Shown here: positions 31,110-41,980 of the stretch, piece by piece
Layout: the number at the start of each line of letters is the position of its first letter
How positions within the stretch are numbered: position 1 is the stretch's first letter
NCBI GenBank assembly: GCA_963575745.1
Contig: CAUYUJ010020571.1
Location: 125,882-189,881, forward strand
Length of the DNA: 64,000 bases
Source: Prorocentrum cordatum
Lineage: Eukaryota; Sar; Dinophyceae; Prorocentrales; Prorocentraceae
Direction of reading: 5' to 3'
Notes under the pieces: model-generated
Databases searched by the model: none
The model's input: only the letters and a program-made list of their open reading frames with translations
What the model was told of the DNA's origin: nothing
Position numbers and translations under genes: made by a program

Positions 31110-31440
31110 TCCAGGCATCCAACCCCGATCCTTGAGAGGCCCCAAAGAGACCCCGACGAGGCTCCAAGAACAGCCCAAGAGAGCTGCGAGAGCCGTCCCG
31201 AGAGAGCCCAAAGAGGGTAACATCGTTGATTTCCCATGGTTTTTCCTATGTTTTTCGCCTTTTTACGTTTTCCCGCTTCCAGCCCTCAAAGATGGAGGAT
31301 TTGGGAAAAAAGAGAAGGAATTCCAAGAATTCTTTTTTCCCCAACCCTCCTTGGTTGGGTATTCGTTTTGAATAGAGCAGTGTGGTCGCGTCCTTCCTCC
31401 TCCCGCCTCCCGCCTCTTTCCTGCCTCTTTCTGTCTTGCC
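31110..31440. other. No gene seen; 365-bp family junction
   Basis: CCAAGAGAG-type text, the junction AACATCGTTGATTTCCCATG at 31,219, then TC-rich sequence leading into the 102-bp array. Confidence 0.45.
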
Positions 31441-33005
31441 TGCGGGGGGCTGCGATCTGTGAAACTGTCGCCATTTTCGAGGCCTGCTGGGGGGCCCAGC
31501 ACAGTGAGGGCCACGGGCAGATTCAAATTAGACCTCGCCATCCCTGGGGGGCTGCGCTCTGTGAAACTGTCGCCATTTTCGAGGCCTGCTGGGGGGCCCA
31601 GCACAGTGAGGGCCACGGGCAGATTCAAATTAGACCTCGCCATCCCTGGGGGGCTGCGATCTGTGAAACTGTCGCCATTTTCGAGGCCTGCTGGGGGGCC
31701 CAGCACAGTGAGGGCCACGGGCAGATTCAAATTAGACCTCGCCATCCCTGGGGGGCTGCGATCTGTGAAACTGTCGCCATTTTCGAGGCCTGCTGGGGGG
31801 CCCAGCACAGTGAGGGCCCGGGCAGATTCAAATTAGACCTCGCCATCCCTGGGGGGCTGCGATCTGTGAAACTGTCGCCATTTTCGAGGCCTGCTGGGGG
31901 GCCCAGCACAGTGAGGGCCACGGGCAGATTCAAATTAGACCTCGCCATCCCTGGGGGGCTGCGATCTGTGAAACTGTCGCCATTTTCGAGGCCTGCTGGG
32001 GGGCCCAGCACAGTGAGGGCCACGGCAGATTCAAATTAGACCTCGCCATCCCTGGGGGGCTGCGATCTGTGAAACTGTCGCCACTTTCGAGGCCTGCTGG
32101 GGGGCCCAGCACAGTGACGCACGCGCGGATTCAAATTAGACCTCGCCATCCCTGGGGGGCTGCGATCTGTGAAACTGTCGCCAATTTTCGAGGCCTGCTG
32201 GGGGGCCCAGCACAGTGGGGACGCGCGGATTCAAATGGACTCGCCATCCCTGGGGGGCTGCGATCTGTGAAACTGTCGCCATTTTCGAGGCCTGCTGGGG
32301 GCCACAGACACAGTGACCCACGGGGTTCAAATGAGACCTCGCCATCCCTGGGGGCTGCGATCTGTGAAACTGTCGCCATTTCGAGGCCTGCTGGGGGGCC
32401 CAGCACAGTGAGGGCCACGGGCAGATTCAAATGAGACCTCGCCATCCCTGGGGGGGTGCGATCTGTGAAACTGTCGCCACTTTCGAGGCCTGCTGGGGGG
32501 CGCAGCACAGTGACGCCACGGGCAGATTCCTCTGAAACCTCGCCATCCCTGGGGGGCTGTGATCTGTGAAACTGTCGCCATTTTCGAGGCCTACTGGGGG
32601 GCCCAGCACAGTGAGGGCCACGTGCGGATTCAAATTAGACCTCGCCATCTCTGGGGGGGCTGCGATCTGTGAAACTGTCGCCACTTTCGAGGCCTGCTGG
32701 GGGGCCCTGCACAGTTACGCCACGGGCATATTCAAACGAGGCCTCGCCATCCCTTGGGGGGCTGTGATCTGTGAAACTGTCGCCACTTTCGAGGCCTGCT
32801 GAGGGGCCCGGCGCAGTGACGCCACGGGCAGATTCAAATGAGACCTCGCCATCCCCTGGAGGCTGCGCTCTGTGAAACTGTCGCCACTTTCGAGGCCTGC
32901 TGGGGGGCCCGGCACAGTGACGCCACGCGCGGACCCAAATTAGACCTCGCCATCCCTGTGGGGCTGCGATCTGTGAAACTGTCGCCACTTTCGAGGCCTG
33001 CTGTG
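31441..33005 (+). repeat. 102-bp tandem array, about 15 units
   Basis: GGGGCTGCGATCTGTGAAAC and GTCGCCATTTTCGAGGCCTG recur every 102 bp in the first units. The first six or seven are nearly identical and later ones increasingly diverged. Because 102 is divisible by 3, a 34-residue repeat can be read in-frame on both strands; I treat this as satellite, not protein. Confidence 0.95.
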
Positions 33006-33260
33006 ATCATCATTTTCGAAGTGGCTAGGAGTGCCCAGGAATTGTAACTCATCAGCTTTATCAAGCCCTTTTCCTGTAGCCAGTGTCCTGCGAGTCTCCC
33101 GAATTCCGTCTGCAGACATATGCAACCCTCGCTCCGTCATCGCCCCCTTATAAAGTATCCTAAACTATTTGCGCCCCGCTTTTGCGCAGGGGTTGGGTAC
33201 GTCGCCCCGAGACTCCCCAAGAGGCTTGCAGGAAGCTTCCCAAGAGGGCCCCCAAAAGGC
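33006..33260 (+). other. Region between 102-bp array and leader relic
   Basis: 33,178-33,208 reads CCCGCTTTTGCGCAGGGGTT then GGGTACGTCGCC, repeated exactly at 43,580-43,610, in both cases downstream of a tandem array. 33,209-33,260 is CCAAGAG-type text that abuts the leader at 33,261. Confidence 0.7.
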
Positions 33261-33282
33261 TCCGTAACCATTTTGGCTCAAG
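33261..33282 (+). promoter_or_regulatory. Spliced-leader relic (21 of 22 nt)
   Basis: Matches the 22-nt dinoflagellate leader (DCCGUAGCC...UUUUGGCUCAAG) at every position except A for G at position 7. It is encoded in genomic DNA 55 bp upstream of the ATG of an intronless gene, which is what an mRNA that was trans-spliced, reverse-transcribed and reinserted leaves behind. No donor GT directly follows (the next bases are CTCGGC), so it is not an SL RNA gene. Confidence 0.85.
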
Positions 33283-33337
33283 CTCGGCTCGGGCAATCTC
33301 ACCTCCGGCGCCCCACGCGGGCGTGCCGGACGAGGGC

Positions 33338-35266
33338 ATGGCCCAGTTCTCGCCGGGCAACTTCGTGGCCTCAAGGCAGCGCGACTTTGTGGTGTTCATG
33401 GTCGGCGCCTGCGGCTTCCTCGCCTGTTGCCTCGTGGTGCTCGTCGGCCTGCTGCGGGGCCGCCGCCTCTGCGAGGGCTCCTTGCTGGCGTCGGGCGCCA
33501 CCTGCGGCCGGCGGGCGCGCCAGGACGGCGCCTGCGAGGCCTCGCTGTGCGAGGAGCTGGAGCGCCGGCGGCTGACGCGCGCCCTGCGGATCCTCCCCTG
33601 GGCGCAGGCACTGGTCTTCATTAACTTCTTCGTCTTCACCGTGCGCAGCGGGCTGGACGGGGGCTCCGTGAAGAGGTTCGGGTCGATCGTTCAGGACATC
33701 GCTCTCTCCGTCTTCAGCGGCATGATATCCATCATGTGGGCATCGCAATGGGCGCAAGTCTGCGTCGTGACGGCCAGGTCTTTGGACTACTGGTTCTCTG
33801 CGCTGATGGCCTGCCTGGTAGTGTACCTGTCACCGTATGCGATCCGTGCAGACCTGGTCGCCTATCGCATGAGCATGATCTACATTCTCAGCCTTTTCTT
33901 ATGTCTCTGGAATCTGAAGCCGATAGTGAACATCCCATGGTTGCTTGTGCTATGCTTCTCGTCCACCTACACGCTGATGTTCGGGGAGAACGCAGAGGAA
34001 ATCCAGAGTGATGAGTACAGCTTCGAGCAGATATTGAGCGACGGGTTTCAGAACATGATTCTCTTGGTGGGCATGATCATCGTGTTTCACCACCTCCTGA
34101 CTTACATCGTTCGCCTGGAGCTCCAGTCCAAGTTATCCAGGCAGGAGCTCCGGGCGGCCACCTCGGTGCTCGGCTGCGTGTGCGAGGTGGTGGTCGACCT
34201 CGACGCGGAGTTCAGGCTGCAGAGGCACTCGCGGGAGCTAGCTGACATGCTGTTCCTGAATCCCCAGCGCAGCCTCAAGCAGGAGGACATCCGCTCGTTC
34301 TTGGTGTCCGAATCCGACAACAGCAAGTTCACAGAACAGATGGGGCAGCTGCGGGACTGCGGGAATGAGCACTCAGACCTGAGCAAGACCTTCCAGGTGC
34401 TGATGAAGGACAGCACGGGCATGCCCGTGAACGTGCACGTGTTCGCCGTGTCCTATTTTTGCCAGGGCGGGCTCCCGCCCTTCAAGGTGGGCGTCCTGGA
34501 GGTGAGCGACTCTGACTCCATGCTTCTGCCAAACCTAGGGCGTCTGGCGGAGATCAGGCAGCTGCGCCGGCGGGGTGGCCGGCCAAAGCAGGACCTGCAG
34601 GGAACGCCGCCGAGGCCGCCCCCCGGTCCGCCAGAGGACGCTGAAGACAGCGGCGGCAGCAGCAACGGCAGCAGCAGCGTCGGCGACCTGGGCGCTCTGG
34701 ACCTGGAGCAGTCCCTGGGCTCGGATCCTTCAGGCTCGACGTTTTTCAATGATTTCGAGGGGGACGCCCCCGCCTTCTGGTTCGACGTGCTCTCGGCTGG
34801 CTACGACATTCTGTGCTTCTCCGACAGCTTCCAGCACTGCTTCGGCACCTGCGAGGACGCGAAGTTTCTGAGCTGGGTCAAGATGGACCAACACGACCAG
34901 TTTGTGGCGTGGGTCCAGGAGGCGTATGTCGCGCTCCTGGGCCAGACCAAGGGCGATATCTCAACCTCCACGGAAATTTTTCCGCAAACCCTCCACTTCA
35001 TGCCGACCCACCTGCGCCAGCGCCAGCTCGCCTTCTCGGCCACGGTGTTCCTGGACTTGGCCGACATCCCGGACCAGTCCAAGCGGGGCCGAGGCACCGC
35101 GCGCATGACCTTCAGCAGCATCCAGCGCTGGACGTCCAGCGGCGCTCGACGAAGGCCCGGCCGAGGGCCCAGGCGGCCGCCGCAGCCCGATGGGGAGTCG
35201 CACCGCAGCGGTGGGACCCTGGGCGCCCTCGAGGCCGCGGGGCTGCGCAGGCCCGCCAGCCTGTGA
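33338..35266 (+). CDS. Multi-pass membrane protein with PAS-like domains
   Basis: 642 codons, no intron visible. The ATG at 33,338 (context GGGCATGG) is preferred over the open frame upstream because that part is repeat plus leader relic. Hydrophobic segments lie near residues 17-39, 88-103, 118-142, 151-169, 177-193, 199-215 and 238-258. Residues about 260-275 (LELQSKLSRQELRAA) look like a short linker helix, followed by a PAS-like domain at 275-390 (CEVVVDLDAEFRLQRHSREL... DSTGMPVNVHVFAVSY). A Pro/Gly/Ser-rich linker (about 410-465) leads to a second, weaker PAS-like region (about 470-590). The C-terminus is Arg/Pro-rich. No kinase or cyclase domain follows. Many similar seven-segment plus PAS proteins occur in dinoflagellates; ligand and output are unknown. 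It probably arose or was recycled by retroposition. Confidence 0.8.
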   Translation: MAQFSPGNFVASRQRDFVVFMVGACGFLACCLVVLVGLLRGRRLCEGSLLASGATCGRRARQDGACEASLCEELERRRLTRALRILPWAQALVFINFFVFTVRSGLDGGSVKRFGSIVQDIALSVFSGMISIMWASQWAQVCVVTARSLDYWFSALMACLVVYLSPYAIRADLVAYRMSMIYILSLFLCLWNLKPIVNIPWLLVLCFSSTYTLMFGENAEEIQSDEYSFEQILSDGFQNMILLVGMIIVFHHLLTYIVRLELQSKLSRQELRAATSVLGCVCEVVVDLDAEFRLQRHSRELADMLFLNPQRSLKQEDIRSFLVSESDNSKFTEQMGQLRDCGNEHSDLSKTFQVLMKDSTGMPVNVHVFAVSYFCQGGLPPFKVGVLEVSDSDSMLLPNLGRLAEIRQLRRRGGRPKQDLQGTPPRPPPGPPEDAEDSGGSSNGSSSVGDLGALDLEQSLGSDPSGSTFFNDFEGDAPAFWFDVLSAGYDILCFSDSFQHCFGTCEDAKFLSWVKMDQHDQFVAWVQEAYVALLGQTKGDISTSTEIFPQTLHFMPTHLRQRQLAFSATVFLDLADIPDQSKRGRGTARMTFSSIQRWTSSGARRRPGRGPRRPPQPDGESHRSGGTLGALEAAGLRRPASL

Positions 35267-35439
35267 GCCGCGCCGGCAGGCCGGGGCTCGCCGGTCCCAG
35301 CCTCTGCCCGTCGGCCGCGCCCCCTCGAGCCCCGTGGCCGGCAAGGCTAATTACGCAGTAGGGCGGCCTTTCGCCAGAGTGACCTTCTGGTGCGCTGCCA
35401 GGGTCTCCCGACCGCTGAGCTCGATGAGATATCCCCAGC
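35267..35439 (+). other. 3' region of the PAS gene
   Basis: GC-rich. Contains GGCAAGGCTAATTACG at 35,340, a partial match to the array-end motif, at the boundary with LINE-derived sequence. No poly(A) remnant is seen. Confidence 0.4.
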
Positions 35440-36022
35440 TTGTGCGCTTGGGCTGTGCCCACTTCACGGGCCCCCAGAAGCTGTACACCAGAGGTCATTC
35501 TTGCCCGTGGTCACTCAGAAGATGGAACTATTTCAAGCACTGGTAACATCCGAGCTGGTGTATTCTTTGAATACGGCGTGGTTGAACAAAGTTGAACGGA
35601 GGAGACTCGACGGATTTGATTTCAAGCCAGATGCTTGAGGAAGGTGCTGCACATCCCCCTGGCCTTTCTTACGCACATTTTTTAACAAGGATGTATTACA
35701 ACGTGCAGGGCAACAGCCATACACAGCGCAGTTATTGAGGCATCAGCTGACATTGTTCGGGAAAATTGGCAGAGCTTCTAACCAAGGTTTTCTGAGACAG
35801 CTTACTTGTCAAGATGGTTCGATCCGCTCGGCCACAGCGTCGCTCAAGCGGAAGCGGGGTAGACCGATGAATGCATGGGCATCGTGCCTGCGCAACTGCA
35901 TTTCGGGTTCGTTCGCATCAGACGAGCACGTCATGGCGTACGTGCGGGACCCCCCCAAATGGGAAGTCTTTGTACGATGTTTCACTGAGAGTTTTGGGCC
36001 GGACCCAGAACAGGCTTTCTAG
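35440..36022 (+). pseudogene. 3' fragment of a LINE (non-LTR retrotransposon)
   Basis: Reads KMELFQALVTSELVYSLNTA and WLNKVERRRLDGF (35,519-35,620), the C-terminal part of a LINE polymerase protein after the RT. A frameshift gives CLRKVLHIPLAFLTHIF, and after the T-run at 35,679-35,684 the first frame returns: RAGQQPYTAQLLRHQLTLFG and KRGRPMNAWASCLRN, ending at 36,022. Two frameshifts and a missing 5' end make it a dead, 5'-truncated copy. The recognition is from memory of LINE C-termini. Confidence 0.7.
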
Positions 36023-37960
36023 TCCGTGCGATCTGGCACCGTCGAGCCAGGAGCTTAGCCGAAGGCTGTCCAGGCTCCGCCTCCCTCCCCAGACCATTTC
36101 GCGTCGCGACAAAATAGATGCTCCAAAGAGTTCCCCACAATGTTGCTGATTCTCTCCTTTCTTCTTCTCGCGGCATTGCGCCTCCGCGACTTTTTCATCA
36201 TCGCCATTTGCTGTAGCGAGTAGGCGCGTAGCTTTGCTGCACAGGCTGTTTGGGCACCACCAGGCGCGTAGCTTTGCAGAAATGTGAGATGGCAGTGGGA
36301 TGCACCCGCACATAGCAGGGGGACCCATTGCCGTTCGCACCGCAGGCATTGCTTGCTGCATGTTGCTCCAGACCAACAAGGCTGTATTAAAACAGCCCAA
36401 GGCGTTGCTAACGTCGCCTAAGAGGGCCCAAGGGCAGCCCGAGGGGGCCCCAGGGTGCATCCAAGATGGCCCCAGGGCCCCACGAGGATATCCAGGCGAC
36501 CAGCATGAGTCCAGCCATGCGGCGGTCCTGTTTGTAGTCGTTGTGCCATCCCTTTCCGCTCAGGATGAATCCAAGAGAGCTGCGCGGGACTCTGATGCCC
36601 CCGAAAGGCTTCACGACAGACCAGGACAGCCCAACGACGCTGGTCAGGAGGAGAAAAAGCTCACAGACACAAGGAGAGGAGAAGGTGAAGGAGGACAAAC
36701 ATGTGTGCGTTGAGTTGACAGCATGTCTGGGGTCAAGTGGGTTTTGTTGTTGCAGGGCCCGCGGCACAGTGGCCGATGGCTTTCCGTTCGTGGTAATAAT
36801 TCACTCTGTTCGGTTCTTTTGCCCGTGGCAGCAAAGCCGTGGCACGTTTTTGCGCCCCCCTCGCGCCTTCAAGTGGCTGGTGGAGCTGAGTCTAAGTTAT
36901 GATCAGCCCAATCGTCTGCACGACATTTCATGCATAATCCAAGTTCGTGTAACTTGCTGTGTTATCGTTATGTGATTCCTGCCGCCGCTCTAAGTGAGAG
37001 TGTAAGAAACACTTGCCCAGTGCCTGTCGGAACGCCTGCGTGTATCTCTGGCGCCATGTCCTTCCCGTGGTCGGCGGCCGAGCAGCATCCGTTTTTCGCA
37101 GCTGGCAGCGGGTCGGCTTAGCTCTCCCTCTTGCGATGAACCCACGGCAAATACTACGCCTGGTTGCGGGTTCGGGAAGGAGGCGGAAAACAGTTCTGAT
37201 GGGGAGGAAGATTTCGAGACATGGGTGAAGTGGATTCAGCGAATAGCCCAGGATATCGAACAACGTCTGGACGACGTTGGGATGGACGATTTGATTGCGC
37301 AGTGCAGAGCTCGAAAGTGAAAGCTAGCGGGGAACTTTCTGTCAAGTGATGCACACGAGTGGTCTTACAAGATGCTGTTGAGGAGCTCAGGCCCGGCCCA
37401 GAGCAAGAGAGACTGCATCGGGCGTCCTGTGAAGAGGTGGGCCGACGGCTTCGCTGACACGTACGGCCCAAAAAGACAAACATTGCCCGGAACCCGGAGG
37501 AGTGGGCTGAATTTGAAGATCGTTTCACCACGCACTGAACTCTGAACGCAGGTAGGCAGGCCCACGCACTGCCGTGGGTGGGCCTGCCTACCTGCGCGTA
37601 GTACGCCGCCCTCCCCTTGACTGGGGCCAGTCTGACTGTGCAGGGCGCGAGTCGAGTCGAGTCTGCGTATACTGTTGTGTATGTGGAGGATTGCCCGCAG
37701 TGCGCGGGTTCCGCAAGCACGCTCTCTCGGACAGTCTGCGTGTGCGTGTGTTTTTGCGGGGGACGTATCCTCGATTTCTTTCTCCAACGACTCTCGGACC
37801 TCCTTGCTCTCATCATCTCGTTCTTCCTTCCCTCTTCTTGCTTTTTTGTCCCTCTCCATACTTATCCCTGGCAGTTGTTTTGTTGCTCGTCAGCTAAGGT
37901 TGCCGCAGCTGCCTCCGTGTGTGGCAGCGTGAACTGACCAACCCTGCGAATGTCAGATCT
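36023..37960. other. About 1.9 kb without recognisable gene
   Basis: Mostly unique, less GC-rich than the surroundings. GCGTAGCTTTGC occurs twice near 36,228 and 36,267; a short CCAAGAGGGCCC stretch lies at 36,390-36,490; a 20-bp inverted repeat (GTAGGCAGGCCCACG / CGTGGGTGGGCCTGCCTAC) lies at 37,551-37,592. Open frames up to about 220 codons exist but none shows a known domain. Confidence 0.45.
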
Positions 37961-38530
37961 CCTGAGCGCTAAAAAAAGAGGGCCCCCAAAAGGCAACATT
38001 CATTGATTTGTTAAATGATTTTTGATGCGTTTTCGGGTTTTCGCATTTTCGGGCTAAGAACGGCCCAAAATGGCCCAAGAGGCTCCAAAGATCGCCCCAA
38101 GACAGCACAAGGAGGCCCCCGCAAGCCGTCTGGCTCACTCCCACCGCCCTCTCAACAAATAACCAACACCCGGGTGTCAGCATATCGCGTAAGAGCGCAC
38201 CAGAAGCCATGGGTTCCAGATGCACCAGACACCTTGGAGGCCCAAGCGTGCCAGGCGCGCCAGGTGCGGCACGTGCTCAACGTGCACCCAGTGTTCCACG
38301 TGCTCCAGCCGCGCCATGTGCGCCAACCACTGGGAACCGATAGGGTCTTCACCTGCGTGCGCCGCAACGAGTGCTACGCCAGCAATTGCGCACGCACTGG
38401 CGGATGCTTGCGGCTGCTGGCCACCTCGCGAGTGGGGTGTTCTTTGGGCCGGTTTGGAAGCCTCTTGGGCCCGGCTTGGAGCTTTCTTGGCCAATTTTGG
38501 AGCCATTTGGAGGCTTCGAAAGCCCATCGG
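37961..38530. repeat. CCAAGA-family copy with GC-rich core
   Basis: Starts with the family junction CATTCATTGATTTG (37,999), then AACGGCCCAAAATGGCCCAA text. 38,250-38,330 repeats GTGC-CACGTGC-type words. Ends with CTTGG-type text, i.e. the two ends are in opposite orientation. Confidence 0.55.
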
Positions 38531-39258
38531 GAACGAAAAGACGAGAAGGCAGCAGCCAATGATTCGTCAAAGCAGTTAGTCGACCACCTGCGCCCAGAAG
38601 GCAGGTGGGATCTGCTGGCACCCTGGCCGCCCCTGTAAAATAACAATACAAAGTGTTCGTGGGGCGGCCGCGCATGCTCCAAATGTGAAGGCAGAGTGTG
38701 TTTTGCATTGTTTACGACAGGGATGGTGGGGGCGGGTGGTCATGGGGTCGGCATTGCTCTGGGTTGGCTGTCGGCGGGGTGGGGGAGGGGGTGTAGACCA
38801 ATAGGAAACAGTAATAAGCCCCTCCCCGGAGCAGAGGAAGGAGGGTTGTGGGACAAGAGAAGACAAGAGTTCGTTGAACCACCTACACCCAGAGGGCTGG
38901 AGGGACTGCCTCATAGCACAATCCAGGAGGGGAAAAACACACAGACACAAATAATCGTCGATTCCCTGGCAAATATGGAAAAATATGGGAAGCGGAGGGG
39001 AAGACGAGAATCCATAAAATGAGAAAATATAGGGAATATTGGGATCAGTGTCTCTTTACTTGTGTGCCCCTGGGCCCCTCTGGAACAATGGACGGTGCGC
39101 GCTGGCCCGGCCGCGGCGGCGGCGCAAGCTCTCTCGGGCGCTCAGGGCTGATCACCTGCTTGGGGCCCGGGCTCGGACCGGAGGGCGTTCGGGGGCGGCC
39201 AAGAGTGGGTCGACTACTACGGGGGAGGGGCTGATGTCATGGCGGAGACCATGTTACA
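38531..39258 (+). other. No gene seen; diverged copy of repeat K
   Basis: 38,770-38,910 matches repeat K loosely (GGGGTGGGGGAGGGGG, CCCCTCCCCGGAGCAG, AGAGGGCTGGAGGGA). The rest is unassigned. Confidence 0.5.
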
Positions 39259-39491
39259 CGTCGGCCGTTGGAAGCAGGTTACGCCACAAACATAAGCTTC
39301 TGGCGCTCTGCACGGATTTCTTGGATCCGCGCTGGGCCCCACTGGCGGCGTCTCCAGCGCCACAACTGGCGCGCTCCGCGCGCCAGGGAGGGGAGTCCAG
39401 CGCAGATCCAAGAATTCCGCGCGGAGCGCCAAAAGTATATGTTTATGGTGTTTGTTGTTCCTCTAATGATACGCGTCGGCCGTTGAAAGCA
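39259..39491. mobile_element. Foldback element between 18-bp direct repeats
   Basis: CGTCGGCCGTTG(G/A)AAGCA flanks both sides (39,259-39,276 and 39,474-39,491). Inside, TTCTTGGATC and GGCGCTC pair with their inverses, giving arms of about 55 bp around a GC-rich centre near 39,370. Direct repeats outside an inverted repeat resemble a target duplication around a MITE-like element. Confidence 0.6.
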
Positions 39492-40070
39492 TGTATGTTT
39501 TGGATTCCCAGATCCCAATCTGCTTCAAGTGCCCTCCTACTTCAAGAATCGATCTGCTTTGAATGTGTGTTTGTTATTCCTGAGGGAGGGCCTGGACCCA
39601 ATCTATTTGATCCGCCTTCCTTCTTCATGCTTTTAATATACTTCTTCCGACCGACGTGTATTTCACCAGATTTCATGGTCCCCTCTTCTTCTTTCAGCAC
39701 GCCTCCTGCTATCCCCCCGTCCGCGCACGTGTCTCGAGGCAGGATACAGTGGAGACCCATGAGAATAAACACCCCGCTTGCCTCCAGGGTGCCCTGGGTT
39801 TCTTGCTTTCCGATGGTTTTGCTATGGAAAGCGCGATGTTCCCACACCAAGAATCAATGGACTTCCTGGGGTCTCAGGGTTGGGTTTGTTGTGTAAGGTT
39901 TCTTGTGGTCGAGCCCCTACTGTCTGCGAGCCCTCCTCTTGGACGCCCCTCGCTTGGTCGGCCAGGTCGCAGATCATATACATATAACGGCGCACCGGGT
40001 CCGGGGGCCCGGGGCCGGGACCTCGACCACAAATGTGGGCTCCGGGGGGCCCGGAGGCTCGTCGGGGCTT
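39492..40070. other. No gene seen
   Basis: Unique sequence without recognised domains. Confidence 0.4.
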
Positions 40071-40740
40071 GCCGGAGGCCTCCCCGGTCAGACAAGACGG
40101 CCCCAGAAGCGCCCAAGACGGCCCAAGAAACTTCCAAGAGGCCTCCAAGAGGGCTCCGAGATGCTGAAGATGGCCTCCAGACGTCCAAGGACGCCCCCAA
40201 GAGGCCCCAAGAAGCCTCCAACATGCATCCCAAGAGGGCCCCTAGACGCAAAAATTGGCCCATCCCCTTCGTAAAACGTACATTTTCAACAAAGTTGTCT
40301 TTTGGGCTTTCCGACGTTACAGGACGGCCCAAGAGGCGCCCAAGACCGCCCCAAGACGGCCCAAGAAGCTTCCAAGAGGGCCCCAGGATAGCCCAAGAGG
40401 GCCCCAAGACGGCCCAAGAGGCGCCCAAGATGGCCCAAGAGGGCCCCAAGACGGGCCCAAGAGGGGGCCCAGAGGGGGACCACGAACCGCAAGCTCGAGC
40501 CTTCCGCCCCAAGAGGCCGCCAGGAGGCCCCCAGGAGGCCCCTCAAGAGGCCCCAGGAGACCCCCAAGAGGCCCAAAGGAGGCCCCGAGAAGCCCCAAAT
40601 CGGCCCCCACAATGCTTCGAACCTGCTTCCAGGAGGCCCCCGACAGGTTCAGAGGCTCCCAAGAAGCTACGTCAAACTCCCAGCGAGCGGCCGGACGAGG
40701 CCCCCCAAAAAATCCCAAGAGGGTTCCAGTATTTGTATCC
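40071..40740 (-). repeat. CCAAGA-family copy
   Basis: CCCAAGACGGCCCAAGA text, with the A/T-rich junction at 40,265-40,315 (CGTAAAACGTACATTTTCAA and TCCGACGTTACAGGACGG). Orientation opposite to 13,185-15,755. Confidence 0.85.
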
Positions 40741-40799
40741 TTCAGCGCTCTCTGGCCTTCTTCCCCCTGCCCCCTTCCCTGCGACTTTCGTTGACTCAA

Positions 40800-40852
40800 G
40801 CTCGCCTCCTCTCCATTTCCTCTCTCTGCCTCTCTCTCTCTCTCTGTCTTCT

Positions 40853-40883
<31 letters not shown>

Positions 40884-40955
40884 TCTCTCTCTCGCTCTCT
40901 GTCTGTCTGTCTCTCTCTCTCCCTCTCTTTCTCTCTCTTTCTCTTTCTTCCTTTC
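40800..40955. repeat. CT microsatellite
   Basis: CTCTCT with CTGT and CTTT interruptions. Confidence 0.95.
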
Positions 40956-41585
40956 AGATTCCGTGTCCTTGCGACCTTCTGCAGTCCCCGACGTCGCCAC
41001 GGCTGGATCCGCTCGAGCGTGTCTTGTGATGTGCGGCGGTGCGAAGCCCGTCCCACTGATCAAGGCACAGGTACGAAATGATGGGTCCATCATTTCTTGC
41101 CTTCCCATGTGCGTTTTACCAATCGATTCCTGGACCCGAGGTCGCAAAAATTACGACGTCGGAGGTCTGGGGAGGCGGGAAGCACGACCTGGACCTCCGA
41201 CGTCTTGGAAAAATCACGACGGCGGTTTCGGTCAATTTTCGGCCTCCGGGGCCCCTCGCAGGGTCCCGGGACCGTCAGAAAACGATTCAGGATGAAAAAA
41301 AAAAACATCCCCAGGAAGTCGTCGAGAGGTCCAGGGGCCGCGCACAGAAAGCATCACGACATCGGACGTCCAGAGAGGAGGTAGGCACACGAGGAGGAGG
41401 GAGCCCAGACCTCCTGGCGACGCAACACCAAAGACAACAAAAGCTTCCCCGCGTCTTCCCCCAGAGACTCTAACTACAGAAACTCCTTTCGTATTCTGGC
41501 CAGAAGCATCCAGAAACGATGTACATGAGCCCTGGCGGGGGGAATGATGGCGATGGTGATGTTCATGATGACGACGGTGACGATC
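40956..41585. other. No gene seen; one perfect small inverted repeat
   Basis: GACGTCGGAGGTC at 41,155-41,167 pairs perfectly with GACCTCCGACGTC at 41,192-41,204. Otherwise unassigned. Confidence 0.5.
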
Positions 41586-41695
41586 CTAGCTAGAACCTAA
41601 GCGCGCGCGAAGCGCGCGCGTGGTTAAGCGCGCGCGTGGTTCGAGTATATATATATATATGTATATATATAGATATAGATATAGATATCAGTGCT
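41586..41695. repeat. CGCGCG foldback hairpin followed by TA repeat
   Basis: TAGCTAGAACCTAAGCGCGC begins a hairpin like that at 29,672, with the right arm duplicated (GCGCGCGTGGTTAAGCGCGC), then TATATATATATG and ATAGATATAGATAT. Confidence 0.85.
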
Positions 41696-41980
41696 GGGGT
41701 ACCAGGGGCCCAGGGGCCAAGGCCCAGACACCCCCCCGGATCCCCCCCCCTTGCCCACGTCATTGTTGACCCCGTGCGTGCCCTCCTGGGCCTCCTTGGC
41801 CTTTTCCCCGCCGCCCAAACAGCTCCAGAGGCTAGAAGCGACCAGAGCGGACTGACAAGGCCGCAGGCGCGCGAATAAGACGGCTCAAGAGGCCACGAAA
41901 ACGTCCCACGAAGACTCCAAGATGCGCCCTGGGAGGGCCCCTGCGGGAGGCCAAATTGTCTTCGCTCAGGGCGCGGGTCT
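41696..41980. other. No gene seen
   Basis: C-rich sequence followed by short CCAAGA-type text. Confidence 0.4.

Noticed and set aside
33261-33282. Spliced-leader RNA gene
   Set aside because: No GT donor follows the leader, no Sm-like site was seen downstream, and a coding region begins 55 bp later.
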